A stretch of DNA of 54,965 bases, taken from assembly GCA_021769555.1 (NCBI GenBank), contig JAETSR010000015.1:1-54965 (forward strand), given 5' to 3'. The notes under the pieces were generated by a model that saw only the letters and a program-made list of their open reading frames with translations, did no database searches and was not told the origin of the DNA. The translations under genes and the position numbers were made by a program. This document shows, piece by piece, positions 47,779 through 54,965 of this stretch. Each line of letters starts with the position of its first letter. Position 1 is the first letter of the stretch. This DNA comes from Clostridiaceae bacterium (GTDB lineage Bacteria > Bacillota > Clostridia > Oscillospirales > Acutalibacteraceae).

Positions 47779-49974
47779 ATGGCGATAATATTCGACCCGA
47801 AAACAAACATCTTTAAGCTGGACACCGACGTTTCTACCTACGCCTTTATGGTCTATGAGGAGGGCTACCTTGTGCACCTGTACTATGGGCCAAAGGTGCC
47901 GGACAGTGACCTCTCCCATTTGATGTACCGGGGCTGGTACGACTCCCTGTCCCCCAGGAACCCCAAGGTGCAGGACAGGCGCTTCTCCCTGGACTCCATA
48001 CCCCAGGAGCTCCCCGGGAACAGCACCGGGGACTTCCGTATTCCCGCAATAGAGGCCGTGGCCCCGGCGGGGGACTCTGTGACGGATTTGCGCTATGCGG
48101 GCTATAAGATATATCCCGGCAAGCCGGAGCTGTACGCGGTGGAGGGGATGAAGCTGCCCGCTGTATTTGCAAATGAAACTGAGGCCGAGACCCTTGAGAT
48201 AGAAATGCTCGACAGCCTGACCGGACTCAAGGCCTGTCTGAACTATACGGTGTTCAGTAAGAACGGCGCCATGGCACGAAGCATGAGGGTTGAGAACACC
48301 GGGAAAAGCGCACTGAGGCTTGAGCGGGCCGCCAGCATGTGCCTGGAGCTGCCTTCCATGGATTATGACATGGTGCATATGTACGGCCGCTGGGCTAAGG
48401 AGAACACCGTCACCCGCCACCCGCTGGTGCACGGCATACAGGGCATCCGCTCAAAGCGGGGCATGACCGGCCCCAACCATAACCCCTTCATGGCCCTTCT
48501 GAGAAATGGCGGGGACGAAGACCAGGGGGAGGCAATCGGCGTGAGCCTGGTCTACAGCGGCAACTTCTCCATTGAGACGGAGGTGGACACTCTTGGGTGC
48601 CCGAGGGTCGTGGCGGGAATCGACCCCGGCAGCTTTAGCTGGCATTTGGAGCCGGGAGAGGTTTTCCAGACTCCCGAAGCAATTACCGTGTTCAGCGCCG
48701 AGGGCCTAGGGGGCATGAGCCGCAGCTTCCACAGGCTGTTTATGGACAACCTCATGAGGAGCGAGTGGACCCATAAGAAGCGCCCTTTGCTCATAAACAG
48801 CTGGGAGGCGGCGGTGTTCGACTTTGACGACAAGCTCCTGGTGGACTTCGCGAGAGAGGCCAAGAAGCTGGGCGTTGACATGCTGGTGATGGACGACGGC
48901 TGGTTTGGCACCAGGAACGACGATACCCAGGCCCTGGGGGACTGGAAGGTGAACGAGGATAAGCTGAAGGGCGGCATTAAGAGCCTTATCGAGCGGGTGA
49001 ACGCCGAGGGGCTGAGCTTTGGCATATGGTACGAGCCGGAGATGGTGAACCCCAACAGCGACCTCTATAGGGCCCACCCGGACTGGATAATCAAGGCCCA
49101 GGGTAGAGACGGGAGCTTGAGCCGGAACCAGTGCGTCTTAGACATGACGAGGAAAGAGGTCCGGGACAATATCTTCGAGCAGATGTCAGAGGTCATTGGC
49201 AATAACAATATACAGTATATAAAATGGGACTGCAACCGCAATATATCCGAGGCGGGGAACGCCGTGCTGCCAAGAGAGCGGCAGGGGGAGTTCTTCCACC
49301 GGTACGTCCTTGGGGTCTATGAGCTCATGGACCGGGTGACGAGCACCTGGCCCCATATCCTCCTTGAGAACTGCTCCTCGGGGGGCGGGCGCTTTGACCC
49401 GGGTATGCTCTATTACTCTCCCCAGATATGGACGAGCGACAACACCGACCCCATTGAGCGCCTGACCATACAGATGGGCGCGAGCCTGTGCTATCCCCCG
49501 GCGTGCATGGGGGCCCATGTGTCGGCGAACCCCCGCACGGGCTTTGAGACCAAGGGGAACGTGGCGATAATGGGCACACATGGCTTTGAGCTTGACCCCT
49601 TGAAGCTGACGGAGGAGGAGCGGGAGTGGGCCAAGCGGCAGGCTGCGGACTACCACAAGTACTACGACCTGACCCACTACGGCGATTTGTACCGGCTGAC
49701 GGACCCGGCGGCTGACCCCTTCTTCTGCGACTGGGAGCTGGTGAGCCGGGACAAGAGTGAGGCGCTGTTCACCCGGGTAGTTATGCGCAAACCTGAGAAC
49801 TTCTACCAGATGAAGCGGCTGAAGGGGCTTGATGCTGGGAAGATGTACCGTATTGAGGGAACGGAGGAGGTGTACTCCGGAGCGCTGCTGATGGCGGCGG
49901 GATTGGATTTGTCGCAGCCGTGGCCGGGGCCGGAGGATGGCTCCAGCGTGACGGTGCACCTGGTGGCAGAGTAA
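47779..49974 (+). CDS. Alpha-galactosidase, GH36
   Basis: 731 aa, standard length for GH36. N-terminal beta-supersandwich, then the barrel: DMLVMDDGWFGTRNDDTQALGDW, FGIWYEPEMVNPNSDLYRAHPDW, YIKWDCNRNISE with the nucleophile aspartate, and NCSSGGGRFDPGMLYYSPQIWTSDNTDPIERL with the acid/base aspartate. It removes alpha-1,6-galactose from raffinose-type sugars or galactomannan in the cytoplasm. No signal peptide. No sugar transporter is adjacent. A dispersed repeat follows the stop. Confidence 0.96.
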   Translation: MAIIFDPKTNIFKLDTDVSTYAFMVYEEGYLVHLYYGPKVPDSDLSHLMYRGWYDSLSPRNPKVQDRRFSLDSIPQELPGNSTGDFRIPAIEAVAPAGDSVTDLRYAGYKIYPGKPELYAVEGMKLPAVFANETEAETLEIEMLDSLTGLKACLNYTVFSKNGAMARSMRVENTGKSALRLERAASMCLELPSMDYDMVHMYGRWAKENTVTRHPLVHGIQGIRSKRGMTGPNHNPFMALLRNGGDEDQGEAIGVSLVYSGNFSIETEVDTLGCPRVVAGIDPGSFSWHLEPGEVFQTPEAITVFSAEGLGGMSRSFHRLFMDNLMRSEWTHKKRPLLINSWEAAVFDFDDKLLVDFAREAKKLGVDMLVMDDGWFGTRNDDTQALGDWKVNEDKLKGGIKSLIERVNAEGLSFGIWYEPEMVNPNSDLYRAHPDWIIKAQGRDGSLSRNQCVLDMTRKEVRDNIFEQMSEVIGNNNIQYIKWDCNRNISEAGNAVLPRERQGEFFHRYVLGVYELMDRVTSTWPHILLENCSSGGGRFDPGMLYYSPQIWTSDNTDPIERLTIQMGASLCYPPACMGAHVSANPRTGFETKGNVAIMGTHGFELDPLKLTEEEREWAKRQAADYHKYYDLTHYGDLYRLTDPAADPFFCDWELVSRDKSEALFTRVVMRKPENFYQMKRLKGLDAGKMYRIEGTEEVYSGALLMAAGLDLSQPWPGPEDGSSVTVHLVAE

Positions 49975-50010
49975 AAGTTTTGTCCACTTTTTCAAAAGTG
50001 GCGGGGTATG
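49973..50010 (+). repeat. Dispersed post-stop hairpin repeat, copy 5
   Basis: Starts within the alpha-galactosidase stop codon: AAAAGTTTTGTCCAC, hairpin with AAAAGTGG, then GGGGTATGGGGGCG, where it breaks off; a different hairpin (GGCGCTG/CAGCGCC around 50014-50050) follows instead of the GGGGC/GCCCC arm. Confidence 0.78.
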
Positions 50011-50105
50011 GGGGCGCTGATTGCCGGTGGCAATCGTCCAGCGCCGACCGAGCCGAAGGCGAGACCCGGAGCCCCAGTACTCTTGCCGCAGGCAAGAAAA
50101 AACTA

Positions 50106-50134
50106 TTGACTTTCCCCTAAAAATACGCTATATT
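50106..50134 (+). promoter_or_regulatory. Promoter of the cytidylate kinase-like gene
   Basis: TTGACT (50106-50111), 17-base spacer, TATATT (50129-50134), 88 bases before the start codon. Confidence 0.6.
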
Positions 50135-50221
50135 ATATATAGAGAAACTATCCAGATTTCAACTGAAATATAGTCGATTCCTGGAGCATACCCACAAATC
50201 AATGCAAAAGGAGGAATTGAT

Positions 50222-50839
50222 ATGTTGCCAGTCATCACCATTTCCCGCCAGTTCGGCAGCGGCGGCCACGAGGTAGGGGAGAAGCTTGCCCGCCAGCTGG
50301 ACGTACCCTTCTACGACAAGGCCCTCATAGCCATGGCCGCAAAGCAGAGCGGGCTCTCCGAGGAGGTCTTTGCCAACGCCGACGAGAAGGCCACCAGCAG
50401 CCTACTCTACTCCATGGTTATGGGCAGCTACTCCTTCGGGGCGAGGGTGCCCGGCGTCAATGAAATGCCCATCAACGACAAGCTGTTCATCATCCAGTCG
50501 GACATCATCAAGAAGGCCGCCGCCGAGGGCCCCTGCGTGATAATCGGCAGGTGCGCCGACTATATCCTTCGGGAGCACGAGAACTGCCTGAACGTATTCG
50601 TCCACGCGAACAAGGAGGAGCGCATACGCCGCTCCGTTGCCAAAAAGGACTGTGAGGAGCGCAAGGCCGCCGACTTTGTGACGAAGAAGGACAAACAGCG
50701 GGCCAACTACTACAACTTCTACTCCAACAAGCGCTGGGACGATTTGCAGAACTACGACATCACCATCGACACCTCCCGGTTCACGGTGGACGAGGCCGTG
50801 GAGCTCTTGATGGACGCGGCGAAGCGCCTGGACCGTTGA
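50222..50839 (+). CDS. Cytidylate kinase-like family protein
   Basis: 205 aa. P-loop: PVITISRQFGSGGHEVGEKLA (residues 3-23), then FYDKALIAMAA, CVIIGRCADYIL (residues ~100-111) and the LID-like KDKQRANYYNFYS. This is the Cytidylate_kin2 group, related to Cmk but of uncertain substrate, common in gut Clostridia. AGGAGG lies before ATG. The apbE gene starts within its stop codon region, so the four genes 50222-52897 look like one operon. Confidence 0.87.
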   Translation: MLPVITISRQFGSGGHEVGEKLARQLDVPFYDKALIAMAAKQSGLSEEVFANADEKATSSLLYSMVMGSYSFGARVPGVNEMPINDKLFIIQSDIIKKAAAEGPCVIIGRCADYILREHENCLNVFVHANKEERIRRSVAKKDCEERKAADFVTKKDKQRANYYNFYSNKRWDDLQNYDITIDTSRFTVDEAVELLMDAAKRLDR

Positions 50840-50844
50840 AGCCC

Positions 50845-51981
50845 ATGCCAGAGAAAAGCAAGGCCCGCCTGCCCAAGGGTAAGCGGGCCATACTTATACT
50901 GCTGCCCCTGGCGCTGGTGCTGGCGGGGCTGGCCGCTTGGCAGTTCGCCCATAGGGAGCGGGAATACCAGCTCGATTCCTTTGCCATGGGCAGCTATGTG
51001 CAGCTGACGGTCTGGGGCCGGGAGCCGGAGGAGGGCGCTGCCGAGACGGTGCAGAGGATAGAGAAGCTTGAGCGGGAGATATCCTGGCGCAGGGACGGCG
51101 ATATCGGGAAGATGAACGCCCAGGCCGGCGGGGAGCCGGTTACAGTTGAAGACACAGGCGAGCTGCTGGCGGAGCTGCTGGAGCTCTGCGAGAGGAGCGG
51201 CTGGGCCCTGGACATAACCCTGGGGCCTGTGACAAGGCTCTGGGACTTTGACGGCGAGCCGCATCTGCCGGACGAAAAAGAGCTGGAGAAGGCCCTGGCG
51301 CTGGTGGACTATAGGAAGCTCTCCATGGACAGCGAGGAGTATTGGTACGAGGTCCCCACCGAGGACGGCTACCATCTGGACTGCGTAGGCACAAAGTACC
51401 ATGTGTCCCTCAAGGAGCCCGGCATGGCCATCGATTTGGGGGCCGTGGGCAAGGGCGCGGCCTGCGACGAGGCGGCGGAGCTTATCTACCGGGAGGGAAT
51501 TTCCGGCATGGCAGCGTCCGTGGGGGGCAGCGTATGCCTGCGGGGAGAAAAACCCGGCGGCGGGCCCTTTAGGGTCAGCGTGCGGGACCCTAAAGGGGAC
51601 CAGGCCGGTAGCCTGGGTGTTTTTGAGCTGGACGGCGGGTACATATCTACTTCCGGCAGCTATGAGAAATATTTTGAGCAGGACGGAAAAAGATACCACC
51701 ACATTTTGGACCCCAGCACAGGCCGTCCCGCCGAGAGCGGCCTGGTGTCCGTGACGGTCTGGTGCCCGCCGGGGATGGTCGCGCGGTGGCCCGGAGCGTT
51801 AAGCGACGGCCTTGCCACGGCCTGCTTCGTGCTGGGGAAAACCGACGGCCTGGCGCTTTTGGAAAGCTATGGAGCAGAGGGGCTTTTTATTGATGAGAAC
51901 GATGTGATAACGGTCACCGAAGGCCTTAAAGACAGGTTCAGCCTGACCGCCGGGGGCTATTCCCTTGGGGAGGCCGGCTGA
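50845..51981 (+). CDS. apbE: FAD:protein FMN transferase (ApbE)
   Basis: 378 aa from the ATG at 50845; an in-frame TTG at 50836 overlapping the previous stop is also possible. One N-terminal membrane helix (AILILLPLALVLAGLAAWQF) tethers it outside. ApbE motifs: FAMGSYVQLTVWG, AIDLGAVGKGAACDEAAELI, VGGSVCLRGEKPGGGPFRVSVRDP, TSGSYEKYFEQDGKRYHHILDP. It attaches FMN covalently to threonine of partner proteins such as electron-transfer flavoproteins. The partner is not in the window. Followed by NusG-II and Gx-transporter genes. Confidence 0.92.
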   Translation: MPEKSKARLPKGKRAILILLPLALVLAGLAAWQFAHREREYQLDSFAMGSYVQLTVWGREPEEGAAETVQRIEKLEREISWRRDGDIGKMNAQAGGEPVTVEDTGELLAELLELCERSGWALDITLGPVTRLWDFDGEPHLPDEKELEKALALVDYRKLSMDSEEYWYEVPTEDGYHLDCVGTKYHVSLKEPGMAIDLGAVGKGAACDEAAELIYREGISGMAASVGGSVCLRGEKPGGGPFRVSVRDPKGDQAGSLGVFELDGGYISTSGSYEKYFEQDGKRYHHILDPSTGRPAESGLVSVTVWCPPGMVARWPGALSDGLATACFVLGKTDGLALLESYGAEGLFIDENDVITVTEGLKDRFSLTAGGYSLGEAG

Positions 51982-52370
51982 TGGAGCGGCGGCTGTTTGA
52001 ACGGAGGGAGCTGCTTTTTGTGCTGGCGGCAGCGCTGGCGGCGGTGATATGGCTGCTGATATCCCGAAGCGGGCCAGGGGGCACCAGGGCTGTGGTGGAG
52101 CGGGACGGCGAGATAGTCCTGAGCCGGGAGCTGGGCGGCCTGAATGAGCCCGAAACTGTGGAGATAGCGGGGGCGAACGGCGTTACCCTTACGGTGGAGC
52201 TCTCAAGGGACGGCGCGCGGGTCAAAGAAGCGGACTGCCCCGACGGGACCTGCCGGCGCACAGGGCTCATAACCAGGGCCGGGGAGAGCGCCGTCTGCCT
52301 GCCGGGGAGGGTAGTTGTCCGTCTGGAAGGACCAAAAACGGACCGGAGTCTGGACGCCGAGACCTATTAA
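51981..52370 (+). CDS. NusG domain II-containing membrane protein
   Basis: 129 aa. One membrane helix (residues ~9-27, LLFVLAAALAAVIWLLISR), then an external NusG_II-like beta domain: AVVERDGEIVLSRELGG, ADCPDGTCRRTG with two cysteines, and SAVCLPGRVVVRLEG. Start overlaps the apbE stop (TGATG). Proteins of this type accompany ApbE and Gx transporters in flavin-linked electron-transfer loci (EetA-like in Listeria by family memory). Confidence 0.82.
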   Translation: MERRLFERRELLFVLAAALAAVIWLLISRSGPGGTRAVVERDGEIVLSRELGGLNEPETVEIAGANGVTLTVELSRDGARVKEADCPDGTCRRTGLITRAGESAVCLPGRVVVRLEGPKTDRSLDAETY

Positions 52371-52381
52371 CGGAGGGAAAC

Positions 52382-52897
52382 GTGAGAAAAAAGGCTGGAT
52401 TCGCGGCGCTTTCGGGGCTGCTGGCGGCGCTGGCGCTGACCTTCTCCATGCTGGAGGGAATGCTGCCTCCCCTGCCGGGGCTGCCACCCGGGGCAAAGCT
52501 GGGACTGTCAAATATAGTCATGATGTACGCCGCCGGGAGTCTGGGGCTGCCCCTTGCCATAGCCCTGGCAGTCATAAAAGGCGGCTTCGCCCTGCTGACC
52601 CGGGGGGTGACGGCGGGAGCTATGAGCCTCTCGGGAGGGCTTCTCAGCACCGTATGCGCCGGGGCACTGCTGAGAAAGACCCGGGCGAGCTTTTCGCTTA
52701 CAGGGATATGCGGGGCCCTGGCCCATAATGCCGGGCAGCTGCTCACGGCTTTTTTGCTGATGGGCCCGGCGGTGCTGGGCTATGGCCCGGCGCTTGTGCT
52801 GGCGTCCCTGCTTACAGGGGCGCTGACCGGTGCGGTGCTCAAGGTGAGCCTGCCTCAGATGGAGAGGGCAGGCAGGTTTTTGATTGGAAAAAAATAG
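52382..52897 (+). CDS. Gx transporter family / heptaprenyl diphosphate synthase component I-like
   Basis: 171 aa starting with GTG at 52382 (GGAGGGAAAC upstream). About five membrane helices with many glycines: SGLLAALALTFSMLEGMLPPL, PGAKLGLSNIVMMYAAG, ALAVIKGGFALLTRGVTAG, HNAGQLLTAFLLMG. This membrane family is often named Gx transporter or hepS-like and is not itself a synthase. With ApbE and NusG-II it forms a module linked to quinone or flavin electron transfer. Last gene of the operon. Confidence 0.83.
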   Translation: MRKKAGFAALSGLLAALALTFSMLEGMLPPLPGLPPGAKLGLSNIVMMYAAGSLGLPLAIALAVIKGGFALLTRGVTAGAMSLSGGLLSTVCAGALLRKTRASFSLTGICGALAHNAGQLLTAFLLMGPAVLGYGPALVLASLLTGALTGAVLKVSLPQMERAGRFLIGKK

Positions 52898-52939
52898 AGA
52901 GAGCGGGGCTTATTTGGCCCTGCCCTCCCTTCAATTTTT

Positions 52940-54901
52940 TTACAAATCCTTGGCGTTATACAGGAACGTCACGATATGCTCTCTCCTGCAGGTCTGATTG
53001 GGCCCGAACTTATTATTGCCAATACCCTTGGTAATATTGTTCTCAACGGCCCAGCTGATAGCCTTTTTGAAGTCGGAATTGGACGGCATGTCGGCGAAAT
53101 CAGCTATAGCCTTCGGCTCAGGCCTGCCGGCGGCACGCCAGATGAAGGTCATTGCCTCGGCACGGGTGCACCCCTTCTCGGGCGCGAACTTCCCGCCGCC
53201 TATGCCGCTGGTGATATTGTTCTCCACCGCCCAGCTTATGGCCTTCCGGAACTCCTCTAGCTTGGGCATGTCGCTGAAGCTGTCGGTTATGTCCACAGCC
53301 GGGCTGCCCTTTGAGCGGTACAGGAAGGTGACTATCTGCTCGCGCTTGCAGGTGTCGGCGGGGGCAAACCTGCCGGCGCCGATACCGGCGGTTATGTTGT
53401 TGGTGACGGCCCAGCTTACAGCGTCGGCGTAGTAGGCGGTGGGCTTTACGTCGGTGAACTGGACGGCGGGCTTAGCCTTGACGTTGACGGTTATGCCCAG
53501 CTCGGGCCACTCAGCGGCTTCGTGCCAACGCCTGGAATGTAGGGTCTGCCGAAGTTCTCCATCCTTTGTGGTTATAACAAGATTGCGGGTCTGGCTGCCG
53601 CTCCCATCCTCCGCTGTCAGTATTTCGGTTTTCGAGCCGTCAAAGGTCCAGTCTGTGCCGTACTCACCCAGGTCAGGATGTTTCTTTAACAGGTATTCCG
53701 CCCATTCATCGTCCTCGGATAAAAATTTGCCGGTGGTTTCGTCCAAAATACCGTATTCCCAATAGGAATAGAGCAGTGTGGCGGAGCCCGCGCATGCGGC
53801 GGTTATCTGCACAGCGGGCTTCACGGTGGTAACAGGCGTAAATCCGATAACGTCTGTTGTGACTACAGCCGCGTCAGTTGTGTCTATGCTGAGAGTGTAC
53901 ATTGGCGCGGCATACCACTGCTCCCTGCCGTCTATTTCCCTTGTGGCGACAAAGACGGGGTAGATGGTCTTCTTATCGCCGACTGTCATATCCAAATTAA
54001 CGCTAAGCTTGTCCTTCACGTCCTTCAGAAGGAGATAAGCCTCGCCATTAAAGAGGTTTGTGGTGCTGTAGGCGATGGTCTCCTTGGGATAGAACCAAAT
54101 GCTGGGGTCTTCAATACCGTCGTCGTTGACCCAGTTTCCTTCGCCCTCCTCATGCTCCCACTGGACCAGGACGCGGGCTCCGAGATTAAATTCCAGCATG
54201 GACTCCTTCTTCATGGTTATCTTCCAGAAGGTGTCGTTCACCTTCTCCATGGTGAAGTGTTCCTGTGCCCGCACCCCGAGCTCAATGCTCTTTATGCGGC
54301 GGTGGCCCTCCCACTGGGGGTCCTCCTTTACGCCCAGGTAGACGGTGGGCTGCTCGCCCGCCACGTTGTAGCCGCCGCCATGGGTGATGTTGGCGTAGTC
54401 AAGCTCGGGCTTGGTGTAGAACTCCATGCCGTAGGCATAGGTGTCGAAGCGCATCTCATAGGTCGTGCCGCCCTCGGTATAGCTGATGGTGTACTCCTTG
54501 CCGAAGTCGTCCACGGTCACAAAAGCCATGTACTGGGCGTACTGCCTGCTGCCCTCATCTATCTGCTCCGCGGGGATGGGGGTGAGGTGCAGACCCTCAG
54601 AAGCTGTCAGGCTGCTGGCAGGCACAGGCTTGAACCCGCCGTTTTCGGTTTCAATGCCGAAGGCAACATTATGAGTGTCGATGGGCAGCAAACCGAACCA
54701 TGGGTCATGCTCGGCGTCGGGGTTGTAGGAGAAGATATCCTTCCCCAGCTCGTCGTCCCAGCGGAGAAATTCAACGCCGTGGCACACGTGCAGGCGGGGC
54801 GGCTCCTCCTGAGGGCCGTCCCCATCTTCTGCCAGTGCGAATATTGGCACAGTGCCAAGGAGCAGGCAGAGGGCCAGCAGGACTGATAGGACTTTTTTCA
54901 T
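52940..54901 (-). CDS. Surface protein with three SLH domains
   Basis: 653 aa. Signal peptide KKVLSVLLALCLLLGTVPIFALAED, cut near residue 25-28. A large middle region (30-450) without known motifs, beta-rich, probably adhesive. The last ~190 residues contain three S-layer homology repeats: FTDVKPTAYYADAVSWAVTNNITAG, FSDMPKLEEFRKAISWAVENNITSG and FADMPSNSDFKKAISWAVENNITKG, each with following FAP/FGP and T-R/C-R-x-x motifs. SLH domains hold proteins on the cell wall via pyruvylated polymers. Convergent with the Gx gene; ATG has GGGAGG upstream. Confidence 0.93.
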   Translation of the reverse strand: MKKVLSVLLALCLLLGTVPIFALAEDGDGPQEEPPRLHVCHGVEFLRWDDELGKDIFSYNPDAEHDPWFGLLPIDTHNVAFGIETENGGFKPVPASSLTASEGLHLTPIPAEQIDEGSRQYAQYMAFVTVDDFGKEYTISYTEGGTTYEMRFDTYAYGMEFYTKPELDYANITHGGGYNVAGEQPTVYLGVKEDPQWEGHRRIKSIELGVRAQEHFTMEKVNDTFWKITMKKESMLEFNLGARVLVQWEHEEGEGNWVNDDGIEDPSIWFYPKETIAYSTTNLFNGEAYLLLKDVKDKLSVNLDMTVGDKKTIYPVFVATREIDGREQWYAAPMYTLSIDTTDAAVVTTDVIGFTPVTTVKPAVQITAACAGSATLLYSYWEYGILDETTGKFLSEDDEWAEYLLKKHPDLGEYGTDWTFDGSKTEILTAEDGSGSQTRNLVITTKDGELRQTLHSRRWHEAAEWPELGITVNVKAKPAVQFTDVKPTAYYADAVSWAVTNNITAGIGAGRFAPADTCKREQIVTFLYRSKGSPAVDITDSFSDMPKLEEFRKAISWAVENNITSGIGGGKFAPEKGCTRAEAMTFIWRAAGRPEPKAIADFADMPSNSDFKKAISWAVENNITKGIGNNKFGPNQTCRREHIVTFLYNAKDL

Positions 54902-54965
54902 TTTACAGACCTCCCGTAAAGTTTAAATTGCGCGCAGGGACAGCTGTCAAAAGGTACACTTTTTG

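Overview
This 55 kb window looks like chromosome from an anaerobic, GC-rich gut-type Clostridium relative (Firmicutes, probably Oscillospiraceae/Ruminococcaceae; this placement is inference from gene content). Pointers are the T-box leaders on thrS and leuA, the darA-holB-ricT-trmN6-rsmI gene order known from Bacillus, a flavodiiron protein fused to flavin reductase and rubredoxin, an SLH surface protein, and many TTGACA-N17-TATAAT type promoters with AGGAGG ribosome binding sites. No rRNA, tRNA, CRISPR array or insertion sequence was seen.

Layout. 1-1.1 kb: the end of an XRE regulator and a putative type I toxin-antitoxin locus (35-aa membrane peptide with a convergent antisense RNA). 1.1-9.3 kb: phosphatase, padR/DUF1700-type/DUF4097 operon, flavodiiron protein, malic enzyme, ECF S component and a membrane XRE protein. 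9.4-15.4 kb: a heterodimeric ABC exporter and T-box controlled thrS. 15.4-24.2 kb: a lipoprotein, a PBECR4-like nuclease gene preceded by tandem structured RNA repeats and a terminator, a second MarR-controlled heterodimeric ABC exporter, a clear type III (ToxN/CptN-like) toxin-antitoxin locus, and an autoregulated ribbon-helix-helix gene with a nucleoside phosphorylase. 24.3-32.6 kb: housekeeping genes (DUF4317, rsmI, trmN6, ferredoxin, ricT, holB, darA, glycosyltransferase, RNA methylase, MntR-like regulator, amidase). 32.7-33.3 kb: two tandem paralogous small proteins (47 and 52 aa) under a promoter packed with TTTATAAA boxes. 33.3-43.7 kb: T-box controlled leuA, Na+/solute symporter, purC, a decayed type II toxin-antitoxin pair, a two-component system plus S66 peptidase, and Mrp. 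43.7-55 kb: small cytoplasmic proteins, pyruvate kinase, DUF4364, alpha-galactosidase, cytidylate kinase-like protein, an ApbE / NusG-II / Gx-transporter module and an SLH protein.

The most exciting part is 16.9-22.9 kb. Two nuclease-like toxin genes of different families each follow the same plan: strong promoter, two or three repeats that can fold as H-type pseudoknots with an A-rich third loop, a factor-independent terminator, then the toxin. The locus at 22.2-22.9 kb fits the known type III toxin-antitoxin families. The locus at 16.9-17.8 kb uses a PBECR4-like nuclease and may be an undescribed type III-like family. A dispersed hairpin repeat also follows five different stop codons in the window.
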